A stretch of DNA of 64,000 nt from Mesorhizobium sp. J428. Its GTDB lineage: Bacteria; Pseudomonadota; Alphaproteobacteria; Rhizobiales; Rhizobiaceae. Shown here piece after piece: positions 50,359-58,917 of the stretch; within the stretch, counting starts at the first letter, position 1, and the number at the start of each line of letters is the position of its first letter. The DNA lies in NCBI RefSeq assembly GCF_024699925.1, contig NZ_JAJOMX010000001.1, positions 3,448,001 to 3,512,000 of the forward strand, read 5' to 3'. The translations under genes were made by a program, and so were the position numbers. The notes beneath the pieces were generated by a model. It saw only the letters and a program-made list of their open reading frames with translations. It did no database searches and was not told the DNA's origin.

Positions 50359-50392
50359 CGAAGGCCGGGAAGGTCGCCCCACCCGGCCTTCG
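50359..50392 (-). other. Intercistronic stem-loop between iron binding-protein and permease genes
   Basis: CGAAGGCCGGG and CCCGGCCTTCG form a perfect 11-bp stem. There is no T-run, so it probably protects the upstream mRNA or slows transcription, giving more binding protein than permease. Confidence 0.55.
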
Positions 50393-50412
50393 CAGATCCA
50401 CTAGTGTCCGCC

Positions 50413-51456
50413 TCAGCTCGCCGGGCCGTCGTCGAGGCCGACGCGGTCGACCATCTCGGAGGCGGCCTTGCGGTTCTTGGCGATGTCGGCGAGCGGCAGC
50501 GTGTCGGCGTGCAGCGCACCGAAGCCCTTGACGATGTCGGACGGTGCGAGGCCCGGCTCGACCGGATATTCGAACACCTGCTCGGCATAGACCTGCTGCG
50601 CCTTGTGCGAGGACAGGAACTGGATGAGCTTCACCGCATTGTCGCGGTTCGGCGCGTTCTTGGCCAGCGCGACGCCCGACACGTTCACATGCGTGCCGCC
50701 ATTCTCGAAGGTCGGGAAGACGACCTTGATGGCATTCGCCCAGTCCTTCTGCTCGGGATCCTTCTCGTTGGTCATCATCAAGCCGACATAGTAGGTGTTG
50801 CCGAGCGCGATGTCGCATTCGCCGGCCGCGATGGCCTTGGCCTGGTCGCGGTCGCCACCGTCGGGCTTGCGCGCCAGATTGGCCTTCACGCCCTTCAGCC
50901 ATTCCTCGGTCTTGGCCTCGCCCCAATGCGCGATGGCGGCCGAGATGAGCGCCAGGTTGTAGTCGTGCTGGCCCGAACGGATGCAGATCTTGCCCTTCCA
51001 CTTCGGGTCGGCGAGGTCGGCATAGGTGATCGCGCTGTCGCTCACCCGGTCCTTCGACGCGTAGACGACGCGGGCGCGCTTGGTGAGGCCGAACCAGTTG
51101 CCGGACGGGTCGCGGTATTCGGCGGGGATGTTGCCGTTGACGGTGGCGTCGTCGAGCGGCTGGGTGACGCCCGCATCGACCGTCTTGGCGAGGCGCGCGA
51201 TGTCGACGGTGAGGATCACGTCGGCCGGCGAGTTGACGCCCTCGGCGGCGATGCGCTCCTCGAGGCCCTTGTCGAGGAACAGCACCTCGGTCTCGATGCC
51301 TGTCTCGGCCGTGAAGGCGTCGAGCACCGGCTTGATCAGGTCCGGCTGGCGGTAGGAATAGATGTTGACGGTCTGCGCGGACGCGCCCGAGGCGGCCAGC
51401 CCGATCGCGAGAGTGACACCGGCGAATGCGGCGTGGCGTGCGAAGGCTCGTATCAT
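50413..51456 (-). CDS. Ferric iron ABC transporter substrate-binding protein
   Basis: The 347-residue protein has a signal peptide (LAIGLAASGASA/QTVN) and the FutA/FbpA body: VNIYSYRQPDLIKPVLDAFTAETGIETEVLFLDKGLEERI, VILTVDIARL and KICIRSGQHDYNLALISA. The GNTYYVGLM segment carries the iron-binding tyrosine pair of this class. It binds Fe3+ in the periplasm. ATG 51456 follows GGAGACG. An Irr-type ICE box lies 132 bases upstream. Confidence 0.93.
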   Translation of the reverse strand: MIRAFARHAAFAGVTLAIGLAASGASAQTVNIYSYRQPDLIKPVLDAFTAETGIETEVLFLDKGLEERIAAEGVNSPADVILTVDIARLAKTVDAGVTQPLDDATVNGNIPAEYRDPSGNWFGLTKRARVVYASKDRVSDSAITYADLADPKWKGKICIRSGQHDYNLALISAAIAHWGEAKTEEWLKGVKANLARKPDGGDRDQAKAIAAGECDIALGNTYYVGLMMTNEKDPEQKDWANAIKVVFPTFENGGTHVNVSGVALAKNAPNRDNAVKLIQFLSSHKAQQVYAEQVFEYPVEPGLAPSDIVKGFGALHADTLPLADIAKNRKAASEMVDRVGLDDGPAS

Positions 51457-51552
51457 GGTCGTCTCCTGCCCTTCGTGATGAGGTTTCCGGTCAGCCGGGA
51501 CAGCCGCCGGGGCGGAAATCCTGACTGCGCGGCTCCTCAATGAAGCGAAAGG

Positions 51553-51573
51553 CGTTTTCCGTCAAGGAAAACG
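51553..51573 (-). promoter_or_regulatory. Inverted repeat in the iron-transporter leader
   Basis: CGTTTTCC and GGAAAACG form a perfect 8-bp inverted repeat around GTCAA. It sits between the ICE box and the binding-protein start, so it may be a second operator or a leader hairpin. Confidence 0.4.
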
Positions 51574-51587
51574 TAGTGAATTCAGTG

Positions 51588-51606
51588 GTTTAGAAACTTT
51601 CTAAAC
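51588..51606. promoter_or_regulatory. Iron control element (Irr box)
   Basis: GTTTAGAAACTTTCTAAAC is a perfect 19-base palindrome containing TTTAGAA-N3-TTCTAAA, the ICE consensus recognised by Irr in rhizobia. It lies upstream of the iron binding-protein gene. Confidence 0.85.
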
Positions 51607-51652
51607 AACTTTCCTCATGTTTTTCAGGGACTTGGCGGTCGAGCCTGCGATG

Positions 51653-54600
51653 TCAGCCGGCAAGGACGCGCTGCGACGGAAAGACGATCTCGACCATCGT
51701 TCCCTCGCCGGGGACCGAACTGATGGAGAAGCGCGCCCGGTTTGCCTCGACCATGGCCTTGGTCAGTGGCAGCCCGAGTCCGGTTCCCTCGCCGCGCGGC
51801 CGTTTCAGCGCGTTGATCTGCTTGAACGGCTTGAGCGCCTGCTCGATCTCGCCCTGCGACATGCCGACGCCGGTGTCGCGCACCCTGAGCACAACATCAC
51901 CGGTCGGCTCGTAGGATGTCGAGACGATCACCTGTCCGCCGGCCTGCGTATAGCGCACCGCGTTGGAGAGCAGGTTGAGCGCGATCTGGCGGATCGAGCG
52001 GAGATCGGCCACGACGTCGGGCAGCCGCGAGACGAAGGAGGACCGGATGATGACCCGCTCGCGGTTGGCCTGCGGCTGCATCATCGCGACGGCCTCGGCG
52101 AGCGTCTCGTTGAGCGAGACAGCCTCGTAGGACATCTCCTGCTCGCCCGCCTCGATCTTCGAGATGTCGAGCAGGTCGTTGACTAGATCGAGCACGTGGT
52201 TGCCCGACTTGTTGATGTCGCGCAGGTAATCGCGGTAGCGGTCGTTGACGATCGGCCCGAACTTCTCGTCGATCATCAGTTCGGAGAAGCCGATGATGGC
52301 GTTGAGCGGCGTGCGGATCTCGTGGCTGATGCGGGCCAGGAACTCGGTCTTCTGCGAGGAGGCGCGTTCGGCCTCGGCACGTGCCTGGGTCAGTTCCTCT
52401 TCGGCGCGCTTCCACTGTGTGATGTCGCGCAGCACCGCGCAGTAGCCGTTGGCGCCGGGCAGCCGGCCGATGGTCATGAACAGCGGAATGAAACCGCCCT
52501 GCGCCTCGCGGCCGATCACCTCGCGGCCGTCATTGAGCACGCTCGCAACACCGTTGTCGGAGAGGCCGCCCAGATAGTCGCGCGCAGCGCGCTGGCTCTC
52601 GACCGCGAACAGCGACACGAACGGCTTGCCCGCGACCTCGGTGCTGTCGAAGCCGAACAATGCCTCGGCGGGCCGGCTGATCGAGCGGATCGAGCCGTCG
52701 TTGCCGATGATGACGATGCCGTCCGTCGCGGTGTCGAGGATGGTGCTCATCTCGTTGACGCGCGATTCCAGGTCCTCGAGTTCCTCGATGGTCGCGACGG
52801 GTGCCGACGTCGTCGGCGAGGTGCGCAGGGCGAGCAGCAGCGCCTTGCCGCCTTTCCACGGCACCGATTGCAGCAGCGCATCGACGGGGAATTCCTCGCC
52901 GCTTTTGGTGCGCAGCCGTCGGCGATGGTCTTCCGGATCGCGATCCGGGCTGTCCTCGCCGTCGACGAACAGCGCGTCGAGGCCTCCCGCCATATCCAGC
53001 TCCGACAGCGAGGTGTAGCCGGTGAGGTCGTGGAATTCCGGATTGGCGAAATACAGCACGTCGCCCGAATGGATCAGGACCGGCACCGGCAGCCGCTCGA
53101 GCAGCGACGTGTCGACGGAGCGCGGGGCCTCTTCGGCGGGAGGCGCGGCGTGCTCTGTCTCCGCCGCGGCGAGGGAATACTCATCCGCCTCGGCAGCCGG
53201 CTCCGTCGTAGCCGCGGCCTCGTGCAGTTCAACGTCGACGGGCTCCTGATCCGAAGGTTCTTCCTCGACGCGCGCGGCCGCGATCTCGTCTGGCTCGGGC
53301 TCGCCGGGGTCGAGATGGTCCTCGACCAGGCCGTCGTCGTCGGCTTCGTCCGGCGTCTCATCCTGCCACTCTTCCTCGTCCGGGCCGGGCAGGTCGTCGG
53401 AATAGAGGTGCGGCTCGACCTCGGCGGGGCGCTCGTCCTCCGATGCTGACTCCTGTCCCCCCTCCGCCGGCTGTGTGGGTTCGGATGCTTCAGCTTCCGG
53501 CGAAGCCTCGGCGCCCGCCTCCTTGAGCCGCACGCCGATCTCGCGGAACGCGTTCTTCTCGGTCGGCGTCAGCCCGCGCTCGTTCGCGGCGGGACGGTGC
53601 TCGGCGAGGCGGATGATCTTGTCCGTCTGCCGGCGTTCCGGCGTCGCGTCGACCGAGATCGCCGGGGTTTCGCCTGCGAACGGATCGTTTGCCTCGGACA
53701 GTTCCGCGGCTGCCTCGGGGGAGGGCGCTTCGCCGCTTTTGCCGAGGGAAAAGCCGGTGGCCTCCTCGTCGACCACGGCGTCGCCGACGCGAACCACGCC
53801 GAAGCCCCGGAAGCCCTCGAAGGATCGGTCGCGCGCATAGACCGGCAGGGCGGCGAGGTCGACGGGGACCCTGAGGTCCGTTCCCTCGATCGGCCACATC
53901 ACCGACCGCCCCGACCATGTGTCGCGCCGGTCGAGCAGGCCGGTGATTTCGCCGTCCGGATCGAGGCCGAACGTGTCCGCCACCTCGCGGAACGACTTGC
54001 CGACGATGTCGGCGGCACTCGACCCGACGCTGCGGCCGAACTCGTCGGAAATGGCGCTGAAGCGTCCCTGCGCGTCGGTGCGCCAGACGAAGCGGACCGG
54101 GCCGGAGCGGAGGTCCGGCCGGAACACGGCATCGTCCACGGCGGTATCGTCGTTCGCGGCGGTCGGCTCTGAGACGTCAGGCGTCTCTTCGACCGCGCCG
54201 GTTTCGGACGACGGCTCGCCGGAAAGATCGGATGGAGTGTCGACAGGCTCGGAATCGTCGCGATCCACAGCTTCCGGGGCGATTGCCTCGGCCGTTTCTC
54301 CGGCGGACAACATATCCTCGTTCGTATCGCTAAAATCCTCGGCGGCTTCGGCCAACTCGGCCTGCGGGTCCTCACCCGCATCGGACGCGCCGGTCCCGGT
54401 ATCGTCCTCGACGCCTTCGGGCTCTTCGGCCTGGTCGATCTTTTCGGGCACATCGAGGGACGCCGTCTCTTCGGTCGTGTCCTCGAAATCCTCGTCGACG
54501 AGGAACTTTGCCGCGATGTCGGAGACCGCCGCGAGCGTCAGCGGACCGTCGAGATCGGGCAGTGCCGCCTCGTCGTCAGTTATGTAAGGCTCTTCCTCAT

Positions 54601-55537
54601 CGATGGGCTGCTCGATTGGCTCCGGAGCGGCGCTGTCTTCAAAGAGCGGCTCGGGCAGCGGTGTCGGTGCTGGGGCGGCGGCCGTCGGCGCGTCGTCGAA
54701 ATACCAGGTGTCGGTTTCGGCTGCCGGCGCGGCGGCGGCTCTGGCCGGGGGAGACGGCGGGAGAGCCGGGCTTTTTGGAGCCGCCGTCTTTACGGCAACG
54801 TCTTCCGTCCCCGCGGGCTGCGGGTCGTCCACGACGATGACGAGGTTGCGCTCGGGGTCGTCCGACAGGCGGGCGATCCCCACCGGATAGACCATGTCGC
54901 CGATGGGCACCAGGCGCTTGATCAGGCGGTCGGCCTCGTGGCGCACGTCGCCCGCGAGGCCGGCCAGCACGTCGCGGGAGGGGCCCGCCGTCATGAAGCC
55001 GGGGGAGGCCGCGATAGCCGTGCCGCTGCCGTCGATCAGGGCGGCATGGTGTCCGGCCTCGCCGATGCCGTGGATGGCGCGCGCACCTGTCTCCTCGGGG
55101 CTGCGCCTGCCGGCTTCGAGATCGGGCGCGACGAGCATGATGGCAAGCGCGCCGTCGGGAAGGGTCACCTCGCTGGCGAGGAAGCCGACCGCATGGCTGC
55201 TCAGCCGCTGCGTCACGCGCACGATGAGCGACCGCTTCGAGCCGATCGCGGGGAAGCCGGGCATGCCGGCGATCTGCCGCCGTGCGGCAAGGCCGAGATT
55301 GGATGCGCCGCCGCGCGCCTCCTCGATATCGTCATGGCCGAGCAGCGCAGCACCGGCGCCGTTCGCCCAGACGACCGTATCGAGGTCGACGCTCAGGATC
55401 ACCACCGCGTCGCCCGCGAGAAAATGCGAGCGGACGGGATCCAGCACGGCGACGTCAATGAACGGATAGATCTGTGTCGGCATCTCGACCGTCACTCTGC
55501 TCCACCCCTCGCGCGAATGGTTGTAGTTAACAGACAT
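51653..55537 (-). CDS. Large PAS sensor histidine kinase, PleC/DivJ/PdhS-like
   Basis: The 1294-residue protein has no clear membrane segment. It has a conserved N-terminal region (1-240), a first acidic linker (about 290-480) and a PAS domain (about 490-590). A second acidic linker (about 600-800) leads to two more PAS domains (about 820-920 and 945-1050). A HisKA domain follows with His1072 in FLARISHEIRTPLNAIIGFSELM, then HATPase_c with NLLSNAVRYT and GEGTGLGLPL. The NDRYRDYLRDINKSG segment is typical of the PleC/DivJ/PdhS group that controls the alphaproteobacterial cell cycle through DivK. ATG 55537 overlaps a CtrA-like box; ATG 55483 is a plausible alternative. Confidence 0.85.
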   Translation of the reverse strand: MSVNYNHSREGWSRVTVEMPTQIYPFIDVAVLDPVRSHFLAGDAVVILSVDLDTVVWANGAGAALLGHDDIEEARGGASNLGLAARRQIAGMPGFPAIGSKRSLIVRVTQRLSSHAVGFLASEVTLPDGALAIMLVAPDLEAGRRSPEETGARAIHGIGEAGHHAALIDGSGTAIAASPGFMTAGPSRDVLAGLAGDVRHEADRLIKRLVPIGDMVYPVGIARLSDDPERNLVIVVDDPQPAGTEDVAVKTAAPKSPALPPSPPARAAAAPAAETDTWYFDDAPTAAAPAPTPLPEPLFEDSAAPEPIEQPIDEEEPYITDDEAALPDLDGPLTLAAVSDIAAKFLVDEDFEDTTEETASLDVPEKIDQAEEPEGVEDDTGTGASDAGEDPQAELAEAAEDFSDTNEDMLSAGETAEAIAPEAVDRDDSEPVDTPSDLSGEPSSETGAVEETPDVSEPTAANDDTAVDDAVFRPDLRSGPVRFVWRTDAQGRFSAISDEFGRSVGSSAADIVGKSFREVADTFGLDPDGEITGLLDRRDTWSGRSVMWPIEGTDLRVPVDLAALPVYARDRSFEGFRGFGVVRVGDAVVDEEATGFSLGKSGEAPSPEAAAELSEANDPFAGETPAISVDATPERRQTDKIIRLAEHRPAANERGLTPTEKNAFREIGVRLKEAGAEASPEAEASEPTQPAEGGQESASEDERPAEVEPHLYSDDLPGPDEEEWQDETPDEADDDGLVEDHLDPGEPEPDEIAAARVEEEPSDQEPVDVELHEAAATTEPAAEADEYSLAAAETEHAAPPAEEAPRSVDTSLLERLPVPVLIHSGDVLYFANPEFHDLTGYTSLSELDMAGGLDALFVDGEDSPDRDPEDHRRRLRTKSGEEFPVDALLQSVPWKGGKALLLALRTSPTTSAPVATIEELEDLESRVNEMSTILDTATDGIVIIGNDGSIRSISRPAEALFGFDSTEVAGKPFVSLFAVESQRAARDYLGGLSDNGVASVLNDGREVIGREAQGGFIPLFMTIGRLPGANGYCAVLRDITQWKRAEEELTQARAEAERASSQKTEFLARISHEIRTPLNAIIGFSELMIDEKFGPIVNDRYRDYLRDINKSGNHVLDLVNDLLDISKIEAGEQEMSYEAVSLNETLAEAVAMMQPQANRERVIIRSSFVSRLPDVVADLRSIRQIALNLLSNAVRYTQAGGQVIVSTSYEPTGDVVLRVRDTGVGMSQGEIEQALKPFKQINALKRPRGEGTGLGLPLTKAMVEANRARFSISSVPGEGTMVEIVFPSQRVLAG

Positions 55538-55541
55538 TTAA
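55527..55541. promoter_or_regulatory. CtrA-like box at the kinase start
   Basis: TTAACAGACATTTAA is TTAA-N7-TTAA, the minimal CtrA half-site pair. It overlaps the first candidate start codon of the cell-cycle-type kinase. If translation begins at 55483, the box lies in the promoter region. Confidence 0.4.
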
Positions 55542-55630
55542 TACTGGGAGTCGACCGCCCGCGTCCATCATCCGTGCGCATCGCGACGCGGGTTTCGGCG
55601 TCTGTGGTTAATCCGGTGCAGCGGTTCCGC

Positions 55631-55658
55631 TGCACTGCAACAAAGATATTGCACTGCA
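55631..55658 (+). promoter_or_regulatory. TGCACTGCA direct repeats, PhaR-like operator of the phasin gene
   Basis: TGCACTGCA occurs at 55631 and 55650, preceded by the palindrome TGCAGCGGTTCCGCTGCA at 55617-55634. PhaR repressors of phasin genes bind TGC/GCA-rich sites. The second repeat overlaps the -35 element, as expected for repression. Confidence 0.65.
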
Positions 55659-55676
55659 CAATAATATGGTCTATAT
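55649..55676 (+). promoter_or_regulatory. Probable sigma-70 promoter of the phasin gene
   Basis: TTGCAC, a 16-base spacer and CTATAT fit the alphaproteobacterial -35/-10 consensus. Transcription would start near 55683, leaving a leader of about 68 bases before the phasin ATG. Confidence 0.65.
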
Positions 55677-55750
55677 TGGAATCATCGGTTCGGGTCGATG
55701 ATTACGTGTCGCGTCCGAGCCCTTAAGGAAACGCTAGGAAGGAAGATAAA

Positions 55751-56197
55751 ATGAGCAAGACCGCCAAGGACACCATTGAATTCCCCACCTTCGACGCTTC
55801 GAAAGCGACCGAGCAGCTGCGTGATTTCACGGAGAAGGGCATGGAGCAGACGAAGGAAGTCTACGCGAAGCTGAAGTCCGGCGCCGAAGAGGCCCAGAAG
55901 ACGTTCGAATCCACCTACGAGACCGCCAAGACCTCCGGCGCCGACCTGTCGCTGAAGACGATCGGTGCGATGCGCGCCAATGCCGAGGCCGCCTTCTCGC
56001 ATCTTGAAGCGCTGGTCGGCGTGAAGTCGGTTTCCGAGTTCATCGAGCTGCAGACCGCCTGGCTGCGCAAGAGCGTCGAGATGGGCGTCGAGCAGGCCAA
56101 GGAGATCCAGGCCGCCTCCACGAAGGCCGCCGAGGACGTCGCCAAGCCGTTCAAGACCGCCTTCGAGAAGTCGCTGAAGGACCTCAAGGTCGCCTGA
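55751..56197 (+). CDS. Phasin-family protein
   Basis: The 148-residue protein is a helical, Lys/Glu/Ala-rich phasin (Phasin_2 type): ATEQLRDFTEKGMEQTKEVYAKLKSGAEEAQKTFESTYETAKTSG, then HLEALVGVKSVSEFIELQTAWLRKSVEMG. Phasins coat polyhydroxybutyrate granules. ATG 55751 has GGAAGG upstream. The promoter carries TGC/GCA repeats like PhaR sites, which are released when granules form. A terminator follows. Confidence 0.9.
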   Translation: MSKTAKDTIEFPTFDASKATEQLRDFTEKGMEQTKEVYAKLKSGAEEAQKTFESTYETAKTSGADLSLKTIGAMRANAEAAFSHLEALVGVKSVSEFIELQTAWLRKSVEMGVEQAKEIQAASTKAAEDVAKPFKTAFEKSLKDLKVA

Positions 56198-56290
56198 CGA
56201 TCTCAGGCGTAAGCAATCCCGCGCGCGGTTCTCCTCCTCCCAACCGCTCCGGGTCGGTGGCCGGCTCCTCCTCCCGCCGGCGATCATGGA

Positions 56291-56319
56291 AAAGACCGGG
56301 TCCTCCCCCCGGTCTTTTT
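56291..56319 (+). terminator. Terminator after the phasin gene
   Basis: AAAGACCGGG and CCCGGTCTTT form a 10-bp stem with a TCCTCCC loop, ending in TTTTT. It lies about 93 bases after the stop. Confidence 0.85.
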
Positions 56320-56425
56320 CTTTTTGGCGTCCCCGCAGCCGCATCTCGTGGCTTCGGCCGGGCTGAAAAGCCTTGAAATGTGCCGCGGCACGACGTATGA
56401 GCCCTGCGTCGCCGACAGGCCCAGT

Positions 56426-56502
56426 GCCGTTGTAGCTCAGATGGTTAGAGCGCCGGATTGTGGATCCGGAGGTCCTCGGTTCGATCCCGAGCAACGGTAC
56501 CA
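56426..56502 (+). tRNA. tRNA-His (anticodon GTG)
   Basis: The 77-base gene folds as a complete cloverleaf with acceptor arms GCCGTTG and CAACGGT, D-arm start TAGCTCAG, anticodon GTG in the loop at 56460-56462, T-arm CTCGG-TTCGATC-CCGAG, and CCA encoded at the end. The base before the 5' end is T, not the G-1 found in most bacteria, and the discriminator is A73. This form is known from the alphaproteobacterial group that has an altered histidyl-tRNA synthetase. Confidence 0.95.
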
Positions 56503-56815
56503 TTCTTTCAGCCGCCCAGACAGAACGATGCCGTGACTTGTCGCCGGCTCGACAGTTGGCGACAAGCTCAGGCGAGAGCCGGTTCTTCCGGCCTGGAAGA
56601 GCGGTCGGCTCTCCTTGTTCCTCCCTCGCGATCCGCCGCCTTCAGATGTACAACGCGGGCGCGCACGTTCGACGCGACGGGTAAGGAGAGCTGTCCTTGT
56701 TTGGTCACAGTGCCGCTCTACTGCACAGAATATTAACTCTACCAATTCACCATATGTCGTGCGCCATGGATCCAAACCGGCGTTGTCTTTTGCGAGTGTC
56801 GCGGTGCGCGTGAAT
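56503..56815. other. Intergenic stretch without recognised features
   Basis: Between tRNA-His and the DUF2778 gene lie 313 bases. The frame of the downstream gene remains open through part of it, but the residues are not signal-like. I see no promoter I would commit to, no repeat and no RNA structure. Confidence 0.5.
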
Positions 56816-58084
56816 ATGTCGAGATGTGTCCAGCATGGGTCCCGCCGGTCTGACAGGTTTGCTTCGAAGGTCGTCGATATCGCGTTGAGCGCGGCGGCAA
56901 TGCTTCTGGTCGGCACCGCACTGGCCGAGGCCGCCGACGGCGGCCGTCTCACCGACAGCGGTCGCCACCGTCCCGTCGTGGCGTCGATCGAACCGTTGCT
57001 GATGTCCAAGGTCTCGCCTTCCCGTTTCATGCGTATGTCGGCGCTCGCCGTTGCGCCCGTGCCGGCGTCGGCAGCCCCCGAGCGGTATGCCCGCTTCGAC
57101 CATCTGGACATGCACACGCAGCAGGTTGCGTCGTTTGTCAGCTTGCACCGAACCGAAGCGACGGCGGACGCCGCTGGCGACCGGTTCATTTCCGACCAGG
57201 CGAATCCGATGGTCGCATCTCTGGGTTACCCTGCAAAGGAGCAGGCTCCGGCGGACGTGCTCGCTTATGCCAGCCCGTCTCCTCACGCCGAAGGCGGTGC
57301 GCTTGCTGCGATCAATTCCGCCGCAGGCATCGGCGCCGACGTCGATGTCGAAGAGGACGAAGACGCCGAGGCTCTGCTGTTGCCGCAGGTCGTTCCCCTC
57401 CCGCAAGCACGGCCGCTTGCCCCCGCGGCGGACACTTCGGATGCAGACGCCGAGGCGAAGAGCCGGGCCGAAAGGCCGAATTCGAACGGCCGGTCTCCTG
57501 TCGGGAAGGCCGCCGCGGAGGAAGAGGTCAAGACACCGGATTCCTCGCGCCCGGCGCCGAAGGCCGTCGCTATGGTGCGCCCGACCGTCAAGGGCGGACA
57601 GGACGAAGAGTCGTCGCCCGGCCTGTTCAAGAAGCTGTTCTCCGGACGGCCGCGCGCCGGCAACGGCGTTGCCGTCTACGACATCAGCGCCGGCAAGGTC
57701 TACATGCCCGACGGCAGCGTGCTGGCGGCGGCATCAGGCATCGGCAAGATGGCCAACAACCCCAAATACGTTCATGTGAAGATGAACGGCCCGACGCCTC
57801 CGCACACCTATAATCTCAGAATGCGCGAGACGCGGTTCCACGGGGTGGAAGCGATCCGCATGTTGCCGGTCGACGGCAAGAACAAATACGGCCGCGACGG
57901 CTTCCTCGCCCACACCCAGCTCCTGCGCGGCCGGCCGGGCCAATCGCACGGCTGTGTCGCCTTCGAGGATTACGAGAAGTTCCTTCGGGCGTTCAAGCAG
58001 GGCAAGGTCAAGCAGATGGTCGTCGTCCCCGGAGGAGGCGCAGGCGTGTTCGCCCGGACCGCAGCGAAGGGCAACGACGTCTAG
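56816..58084 (+). CDS. DUF2778 (Tlde1-like) L,D-transpeptidase-fold protein with long linker
   Basis: The protein has 422 residues from ATG 56816; a GTG at 56810 is also possible. Its hydrophobic leader (VDIALSAAAMLLVGTALAEA) indicates export or anchoring. A long charged, Pro/Ala-rich linker (about 40-275) leads to a C-terminal DUF2778 domain (AVYDISAGKVYMPDGSVLAAASG, KYVHVKMNGPTPPHTYNLRMRE, and the catalytic-type SHGCVAFEDYEKFL). DUF2778 is shared by the Salmonella T6SS effector Tlde1 and by many rhizobial envelope proteins. Here the leader suggests an own-envelope peptidoglycan enzyme, not a secreted effector. No immunity gene is seen. Confidence 0.85.
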   Translation: MSRCVQHGSRRSDRFASKVVDIALSAAAMLLVGTALAEAADGGRLTDSGRHRPVVASIEPLLMSKVSPSRFMRMSALAVAPVPASAAPERYARFDHLDMHTQQVASFVSLHRTEATADAAGDRFISDQANPMVASLGYPAKEQAPADVLAYASPSPHAEGGALAAINSAAGIGADVDVEEDEDAEALLLPQVVPLPQARPLAPAADTSDADAEAKSRAERPNSNGRSPVGKAAAEEEVKTPDSSRPAPKAVAMVRPTVKGGQDEESSPGLFKKLFSGRPRAGNGVAVYDISAGKVYMPDGSVLAAASGIGKMANNPKYVHVKMNGPTPPHTYNLRMRETRFHGVEAIRMLPVDGKNKYGRDGFLAHTQLLRGRPGQSHGCVAFEDYEKFLRAFKQGKVKQMVVVPGGGAGVFARTAAKGNDV

Positions 58085-58093
58085 GCTCGCCGA

Positions 58094-58894
58094 CTACCTG
58101 CTTCGCCCGGCCTGCAGGAACTTGGCGATCGCCTCATTGACGAAGGCCGGCTCGTCCTGTGCCGCGGAATGCGAGGCGCCCGGGACGAAGGCGAGTTCGC
58201 AGTCCGGTATCGTGGCGGCCATGTCTTGCGAGCCTTGCACGCTCACCGACCGCTCGTGTTCGCCGTGCAGGATCAGGGTGCGGGCGGAGATTGCTTTGAG
58301 GTCGGACAGCGCAAAATCGGGTTCCGAGACCCAGAGTCCCTGGATGATGCGCTGCCAGTAGGCATCCCACCCGGCGTCGGTCATGTGGGCGCGCAGCTTG
58401 CGCACCACTTCCTGCACAAGCGGCCTCGCCGAGGCTTCGAATCCTTCCTGCCTCATCGCGCGGAAATGGTCGACGACCCCGTCATTGTAGCTCGACAGGC
58501 TGTAGGGCGTGCCGATCAGCACGAGGTTGGCGATGCGGTCCGGATGGCTGATCGCTGCGTGCAGGGCGCTGCATCCGCCGTCGCTGAAGCCGACGAGGCT
58601 CGTGCGCTCTAGTCCGAGCCTGTCCATGAGGCCGATCGCATCCTCCGCGAAGGCGGCGTAGGTGGCGGGCAGCTCGGCACCGCCGCTGCGGCCGTGGCCC
58701 CGCGTGTCCGGCAGGATCAGCCGGAACCGGTCGGCGAGGGGCAGCTGGTTGCCCCAGCTCTGATGGTCCATAAGCCCGCCATGCAGGAAGATGATCGGCT
58801 CCCCGGATCCCAGGTCGGCATAGGCCAGCCTGTGCGTTCCCAGATCCGCCTCGCGGACATCGCCGGGGATCGGTTCGATCATGTCGCCGGCCAT
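58094..58894 (-). CDS. Alpha/beta-hydrolase
   Basis: The 266-residue protein has the alpha/beta-hydrolase fold: IIFLHGGLMDHQSWGNQLP oxyanion region, RLILPDTRGHGRSGG, the nucleophile elbow GFSDGG (Ser), Asp in LILHGEHERSV and His in PGASHSAAQDEP. It resembles lactonases and esterases of the 3-oxoadipate enol-lactonase type. ATG 58894 has GGGGAGGAGG just upstream. It follows the IclR gene on the same strand, so it belongs to the catabolic locus that follows. Confidence 0.88.
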   Translation of the reverse strand: MAGDMIEPIPGDVREADLGTHRLAYADLGSGEPIIFLHGGLMDHQSWGNQLPLADRFRLILPDTRGHGRSGGAELPATYAAFAEDAIGLMDRLGLERTSLVGFSDGGCSALHAAISHPDRIANLVLIGTPYSLSSYNDGVVDHFRAMRQEGFEASARPLVQEVVRKLRAHMTDAGWDAYWQRIIQGLWVSEPDFALSDLKAISARTLILHGEHERSVSVQGSQDMAATIPDCELAFVPGASHSAAQDEPAFVNEAIAKFLQAGRSR

Positions 58895-58917
58895 GGTGTC
58901 CTCCTCCCCAATCGCCT

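Noticed and set aside
52196..53449. A 417-residue plus-strand frame opposite the kinase
   Set aside because: It is antisense to conserved PAS and kinase domains and has no family resemblance.
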